Shown piece after piece: positions 58,553-64,000 of a stretch of 64,000 nt of DNA; positions within the stretch are counted from its first letter, which is position 1, and every line of letters starts with the position of its first letter. Made by a program: the position numbers and the translations under genes. This DNA comes from Thalassia testudinum (lineage: Eukaryota > Streptophyta > Magnoliopsida > Alismatales > Hydrocharitaceae), in assembly GCA_037157565.1 (NCBI GenBank), contig JAZHRO010000063.1:156290501-156354500 (forward strand), given 5' to 3'. The notes under the pieces are model-generated. The model ran no database searches. It worked only from the letters and a program-made list of their open reading frames with translations, and had not been told where the DNA came from.

Positions 58553-58959
58553 AATGGTTCTCCTTTTTCCTCAATCCTCCTCTTTTTTTTTTAATGAAAT
58601 ATATAATTTTTTTTTGATAAAACCCTTTTGTGAATTGATTTTCACGACGTTTTGCACTTTCATACTCCCCCATGCCTATGTTTTTCAATATCCTCATTAT
58701 AAATTAGGCAGGTTCATGTTCAGCTTAGATCGTACATTAGAATAGGTTCAAAGGGTGGGTGGATGGGTTGGAATGACTGTTGCAGATGATTTCAAGCTTT
58801 GGTACGAGTAGCAGAGGTGGAGTCGGTTGTTCTAATGGACAAACCCTAAAGTGCAATATGAGTTTAGCAAAGAAATGTGTCAAAAGGGTTTTGGGTTTTT
58901 CAAGAAAATGACGGGTTGCCTCCCATTAAGCGCTGAGTTTAACGCCATCAGCTGGGTGC
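58553..58959 (-). other. 3' UTR and polypurine-like tract after pol
   Basis: After the integrase end the minus strand shows CGCTTAATGGGAGGCAACCC (58916-58935), a block typical of the end of Athila/Tat pol. Further on comes GGCATGGGGGAGTATG (58663-58678), a polypurine-like tract before the LTR. A T-rich stretch lies at 58585-58615. Confidence 0.6.
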
Positions 58960-61900
58960 AATAAGCTTAGAGAGAATGGAGATTAAAAGATACCTTAGCC
59001 AAGTTCGTATCAGTGAGTTCAATGAAGGACTTAAGTCGCTGGCCATTCAAGATGAAAGGTTTAGAATCAAGGCTAGGTTGACTGATTTCGATGGCTCCAT
59101 TTCCAAAGATTCATTTTACCAAGAATGGTCTAGTCCACTTAGATCTGAGTTTGCCTCGGAAAAGTTTGAGCTTGGCATCAAAGAGTAAGACTTTTTGACC
59201 AGGGTAGAAAGATTTTCGCACAATGTGCATGTCATGGAAGGCTTTGACTCGTTCTTTGTAGATACGCGAGTTCTCCTATGCATCATTGCGTATTTCCTCG
59301 ATCTTGATCAATTGCAACCGATGGTGTATTGCAGCTTTCATCAGATCCAGATTGCACTTCCGTACTGTCCAATAAGCCTTATGCTCCATCTCTATGGGAA
59401 GGTGACATGCCTTTCCGTACACTAATTTGAAGGGAGGCATGCCTAATTGGGTCTTGTGGGTGGTCCTATAGGCCCACAAAGCTTCCGGAAGGCGAGTAGA
59501 CCAGTCCTTCCTATCAGGTCCAAAAGTGACTTGAAGGATCTTGATCTCTCGATTTGACAATTCTGCCAGTCCATTAGTCTGGGGGTGGTAAGGAGTCGAG
59601 ATATGATGCGACACCTCGTACTTTTTCATCAGGGACTGGAAGTGCACATTGTTGAAATGAGACCTACCATTTCTGATGATGGCCTTAGGAACCCCAAATC
59701 TGGAAAAGATGTTTTTCTGGATAAATCAGAGGACAACTTTATGATCACTAGTTCTAGTGGGGATGACTTCGATCCATTTGGAGACAAAATCAACAGCGAG
59801 TAGAATATATTCGAAGCCGTTGGATCCGGGAAAGGGTCCCATGAAATCGATTCCCCATATGCCAAAGATTTTGCACACAATAATCAGGTTCAAGGGCATT
59901 ATATCTCGCAGGCCCATGTTGCCAAGGGTCTAACAATGAGCGCATGCCCTACAATACATTTGTGCATCTTTGAACATCGTGGGCCAGAAGAACCCACATT
60001 GGAGAATTTTCACTGTGGTTTTACTCCCAGAGAAATGGCCACCACTGGCCTGGTCGTGACAGAATGAGATCACGTCATTGACCTTGTCGTCAGGAATTCA
60101 TCTTCAGATCACCTGATCGTTGCCAATGTGGAAGAGATACGGTTCCTCCCAAATATAGTACTTGGCCTCGGAAATCAGCTTGTCTTGCCTGGAAGTTGCC
60201 CAATCTGGCAGGACTTTCCCTGTAACCAAGTAGTTCACTATATCAGCAAACCAGGGGAGACCGTGAATGGCTAGTAAATGTTCGTCTGGAAAATGCTCGG
60301 TGATCGATCCAGATGGGTCAATGACTAAAGAAGGAAGACAAGACAAATGGTTAGCTACCACATTTTGTTTTCCTGCCTTGTCACGAATCTCAAGATCAAA
60401 TTTTTACAACAGCAAGATCCAACGGATTAGTAGAGGTTTCACGTCCTTCTTTGCCAGTAAGTGCCTCACAGCGGTGTGATCTGAGTAAATGATGACACGG
60501 GAACCTAGAAGATAAGATATGAATTTCTCTAGGCCAAAAACAACAGCCAGAAGCTCTTTCTTAGTAACTGTATAGTTATGCTGAGCCTCGTCCAATGTCT
60601 TGCTGGCGTAGTAGATGACCCATGGGTTTCCTGTCGACTTTCTACCCAAGCATTGCACCCACTGCGTAGTTAGATGCATCACACATGATCTCAAAGGGTA
60701 GAGATCAGTCAAGGGATTGTAGGATTGGTGCTTAAGTAACCCGATCATGTAGGCTCTCAAATGCATGAGTGCACTCATCGGTGATCTCGAAAGGGACATC
60801 CTTTGAGAGAAGATTAGTTAAGGAGCACACGATTTTCGAGAAAGCAGGAATGAAATGGTGGTAAAAATCAACGTGCCCCAGAAAAGAATGGATGTCCTTG
60901 ACTGAGCTAGGCATGGGTAGCTTGGAAATGAAATTAACTTTAGCTCTATCAACCTGGATGCCTTTTTCAAAGAATAGGTGACCTAGGACAATTCCCTCAG
61001 GTACCATGAAGTGGCTCTTCTCCTAGGAAAGAACCAGATTCATGTCAATACAATGCCTGAGGATTTGGACCAAGTGCAGGAGGTAATTATCAAAAGATTC
61101 CCCAAATACTGAGAAGTCATCCATGAAGACTTCAAGGTATTTACCTACCATATCAGAGAATATGGCAAGCATGCACCACTGAAAGGTAGCGGGTGCATTG
61201 TAGAGACCGAAAGGCATCTTACAAAATGTGTATGTTTTGTAGGGGCAGGTGAAGGTGGTCTTCTCTTGGTCCTCAGGATGAATTGCTACCTAGTTGTAAC
61301 AGGAGTACCCGTCCAAAATGCAGAAGTATAGATTTCCTTCTAGTTTCTTGAGTATTTGATCAATGAATGGTAGTGGGAAATGATCCTTCTTCGTCGAGGC
61401 ATTTAGCCTTTGGTAATCAGTACAGACTCTCCACGAGTTAGCTATATGGGTCGGTATAGTCTCTCTGGTTTCAGTTGTAATGACGGTGAGTCCTGCCTTT
61501 TTGGGCACAACCTGGATTGGACTCACCCAACTACCGTTGGAGATCAGGTAGATGATACCTACATCTAACCACTTGATGATCTCTTTTTTCAAGACCTCCT
61601 GCAAATTAGGATTTAGGCGTCTCTGCATTTCACGAGATGGTCATGAGCCCTCTTCGGTGTAGATGTGATGCATGCAATAAGAGGGGCTGATGCCAGTCAG
61701 GTTATCGAGAGTCCAGCTAATGGCTCTTCGATGCTACTGGAGAACAGAAATCAGACGTGTCTGCTGATCAGATGTGAGATGGGAATTGATAATCACAGGA
61801 AAGGTCTGATTGGAACCCAAGAAGACATATTTCAGATGATCAGGAAGTGGTTTCAATTCCATGACTGGATTTTCAGCAGCAGTAGGTGGTTTAGGGTGAG

Positions 61901-63260
61901 GTTCAGGAACAATAATAGGAGCTGAAGGTATCTCTAGGGCTAATTCAGGCTCCTCTAAGTGTGGGTTTTGATCCTCTTATGGTTGATCATCAGAGATAAG
62001 TAGGTTCTCCTTGACACATGGGTCGTCAACCACCGATTCAATATCGCAGATCTACTCAATAACCCCACAATTAATTCCTTTTTGGGCCTTAAAGATGTTG
62101 ATCTTTAGTGACTTATTCCCAAATTTTAACTCAATTTGGCACTCTTCACAATTGATATTGGCCCTAGCTGTGGCCAGAAAAGGTCTCCGCAAAATGATTG
62201 GTGTGTTCTTCAAGTTCTCAGGAGCATCCATGTCTAAAACTATAAAGTCCACGAGGAAGTAGAAATCACATACCCTAACTATGACATCCTCGAGAACTCC
62301 TTTAGGTGACTTAATAGATCAATCAGCCAGCTGTAATGTCACCTCTGTTAGTTTAAGCTCAGATTCTTCAAGGTGGTTAAGTAGGGATGTAGGTATTAGG
62401 TTTATGGAGGCTCTTAGATCCAATAATGCATGATTAAATTGAATATCACCGATTATATAGGAGATCAGAGGGGTACCAGGATCTTTTGCCTTAGGCGGGA
62501 GTTTACTCAAAATGACGGAACTAGCTTGCTCCGACAATATGATCAGGCTCCCGCCTTTGGTTCATGGCTTACGCTTTGGTGCACATACCTCTTTTAGGAA
62601 TCTTGCGTAAGCCGGTATGTGGCAAATTGCATCCATCAATGGGATGTTTATTTGGACCTACTCAAAGAGTTTGACCAGGTCCTCCTTGAGAGCCACAGGT
62701 TTGGGTTTCTTCTTTCTCTTGGTCAAGGACTCAGGAAATGGAACCTCTGCAGGTTCCTTTGGAATTGATCCATGTTCTTGATCTGGGGTAGGAGTATCTT
62801 GAATGACCAACCTAGGATTTGGTTTGAACTACCAGGCTAAGAGTGGCTTGGGTAAAGTGGTTCCTGAGTTGTTTTTCCACTACGGGTTGTAACAGAGATT
62901 AGTCCTGCCTGGTTTTGAGTTGGGGTTAGCAAAAGAGGTGGTTGCTACTGATAACCTGCATACGATGTTGGAGCCTTCATCTCGTCGGGTGATGGAGCGG
63001 AAGGGGCTTGATAGACGTAGTGAGCTTGGCCTTAAGTCGGGTTCATAACGCGCTTCTGATTCGGCATGTTATTTAGATTGGGCAAAGGTTGCGAAGGGAG
63101 TGCACCTGGTTGGCGGGGATTTTCCATCTGGGCGAGTTGATTGCAAACCTCTGTGATCTCGTCCTTGTGCTATTTTTGCATAACCGTATTCATCTTTTGA
63201 ATGTCAGCCAGAGTTTGAAGGTAAGAGTCATTTGATCTTCTTGTGTTGGTGGTGGTCGGA
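58960..63260 (-). pseudogene. Athila/Tat-like gypsy pol (protease-RT-RNaseH-integrase) pseudogene
   Basis: Minus-strand order: gag-pol linker with TRSGK (about 62910); protease (62540-62050, where the expected DLGAS reads DLRAS); RT (61630-60740, with PFGLYNAPATFQ and intact FMDDF catalytic site); RNaseH (60740-60405, with YYASKTL and IYSDHTA); integrase (60360-59000). The integrase keeps the zinc region, the first Asp in GIDFMGPFP and the Glu in TNGLAELSNREIK, but the second Asp motif (usually SDGG) reads RNGR. Numerous stops and several frameshifts separate these blocks. The changes in SDGG and DLGAS fit G-to-A transitions. The pol end is followed by the typical 3' UTR block. Confidence 0.88.
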
Positions 63261-64000
63261 CCCGGTTAGGTTGTTAATATGGTGATTTTATCGTTCAAGT
63301 GTGTATAGTAGTTAACCTAAAACGGACCTAACCATCTCTTTACAAAATTTTTAACCTAGCCTACTTGATTTTATCTTGGTCACTTTTAGGTCCAGGGTTG
63401 AACTCAGGGAAGTAGGGTTACAAGTCAAGTTTCTACGCCTTTCCTACAACGAATCTCTTCCGTTCGTTTATTGTGTTTTTGGTATTTTTTCTATTTAAGA
63501 TTTTTTACTGATAATCTTTATCCTTGAGGCACACCCCCAAAATTAAGTTCTTGGCTTTGAGCCAAATCAAGGTTCTAAAACGAGTCTTGCTATTCGCAAG
63601 ACGAAGTACCTGCAAGTCAAGGATTATCTTTTCTCTTTTATATATTTTTTTATCTTTTTATTGGAAGGAGAGAGAAGCAGAAGTAAAGTAACTATAGTAT
63701 ATATACCTATATATATACTATATATGTATAAAGGGGTGGGGGTGGAGGCGGAGATCGAGTGTAGCACGGTGTCGAGTCGGTCGTCGTCTAGAAAGACGCA
63801 ACCAACAGGACGAGGTGCCATGTGGATTGTAAGGTGGATGGCGGAAGATGTGTGTGACCACGCTTTTTGTACGCGTGTATCGGGGAATATTAGCAATTGG
63901 TGCAGATATCCCGCGATACCACGTATAGTAAGTAATGTGAAAAAATATATATATATGTATATGTGTAAATATATCTATATGTATATATATATATATATAT
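63261..64000. other. Gene-free AT-rich end with microsatellites
   Basis: No supported gene. TA-rich microsatellites occur at 63695-63730 and 63940-64000, the latter running off the window. The minus-strand ORF at 63624-63896 has no recognisable domain. Confidence 0.5.

Noticed and set aside
58960..63260. Endogenous plant pararetrovirus
   Set aside because: The order protease-RT-RNaseH-integrase with a clear integrase and Athila-type 3' UTR block marks a gypsy retrotransposon. No movement protein is seen.

Overview
This is a stretch of land-plant nuclear DNA, most likely angiosperm. It carries one apparently intact gene: a five-coding-exon plastid sigma factor of the SIGE/SIG5 type, on + at 19333-22006. 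Its exons splice in phase into about 514 residues. Almost everything else is nested or decayed transposable elements of typical plant lineages: Ty1/copia, Ty3/gypsy (chromovirus-like and Athila/Tat-like), an L1-type LINE and a Mutator/FAR1-type element. The sequence does not identify the species.

Layout. 1-4.7 kb: FAR1/MULE transposase pseudogene (-), with a 265-bp tandem repeat upstream of it. 4.77-7.64 kb: solo gypsy LTR with target duplication ATTAC. 8.27-13.54 kb: two 2.6-kb LTRs fused tail to tail as one very large inverted repeat, followed by 3'-UTR remnants of a minus-strand gypsy element. 15.5-18.4 kb: decayed repeats without genes. 18.7-22.2 kb: SIGE with its promoter, an upstream ORF and a leader intron. 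23.07-26.62 kb: short non-autonomous copia element interrupted by a 1.9-kb solo gypsy LTR. 26.6-32.3 kb: Athila-like 5' LTR end, primer-binding site and gag pseudogene (+). 32.35-48.25 kb: a long minus-strand gypsy LTR split by a gag-only copia element (35094-46029, duplication GTTGT). That copia is itself split by a rearranged chromovirus (38595-44211, duplication GCTAA) whose two outer ends are the same LTR end in inverted orientation. 50.4-55.5 kb: L1-type LINE with a 17-bp duplication. 56.86-63.3 kb: another minus-strand LTR and an Athila-like protease/RT/RNaseH/integrase pseudogene. 63.3-64 kb: AT-rich microsatellites.

The most unusual signal is a phased array of a short palindrome, core GACGTC inside CAGACGTCTG. 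Copies are spaced almost always 20 bp or 12 bp apart. The arrays lie in the LTRs of unrelated elements: the copia at 35-46 kb, the chromovirus at 41.5-42.4 kb, the related solo LTR at 6.6-7.6 kb, and in decayed form the long LTR into which the copia inserted. The shared 20/12 spacing in elements of different superfamilies suggests a common DNA-binding partner. The SIGE promoter also has clustered ACGT-core sites. A separate motif, TGTAATACA, is repeated about twenty times around the MULE pseudogene, a layout resembling that of VANDAL elements.

Most of the coding decay is in-frame nonsense, with a large excess of TAG in positions where glutamine is likely. This fits deamination of methylated cytosines in CAG context. 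Positions and counts are hand-read from the sequence; family calls rest on recognisable motifs, not on searches.
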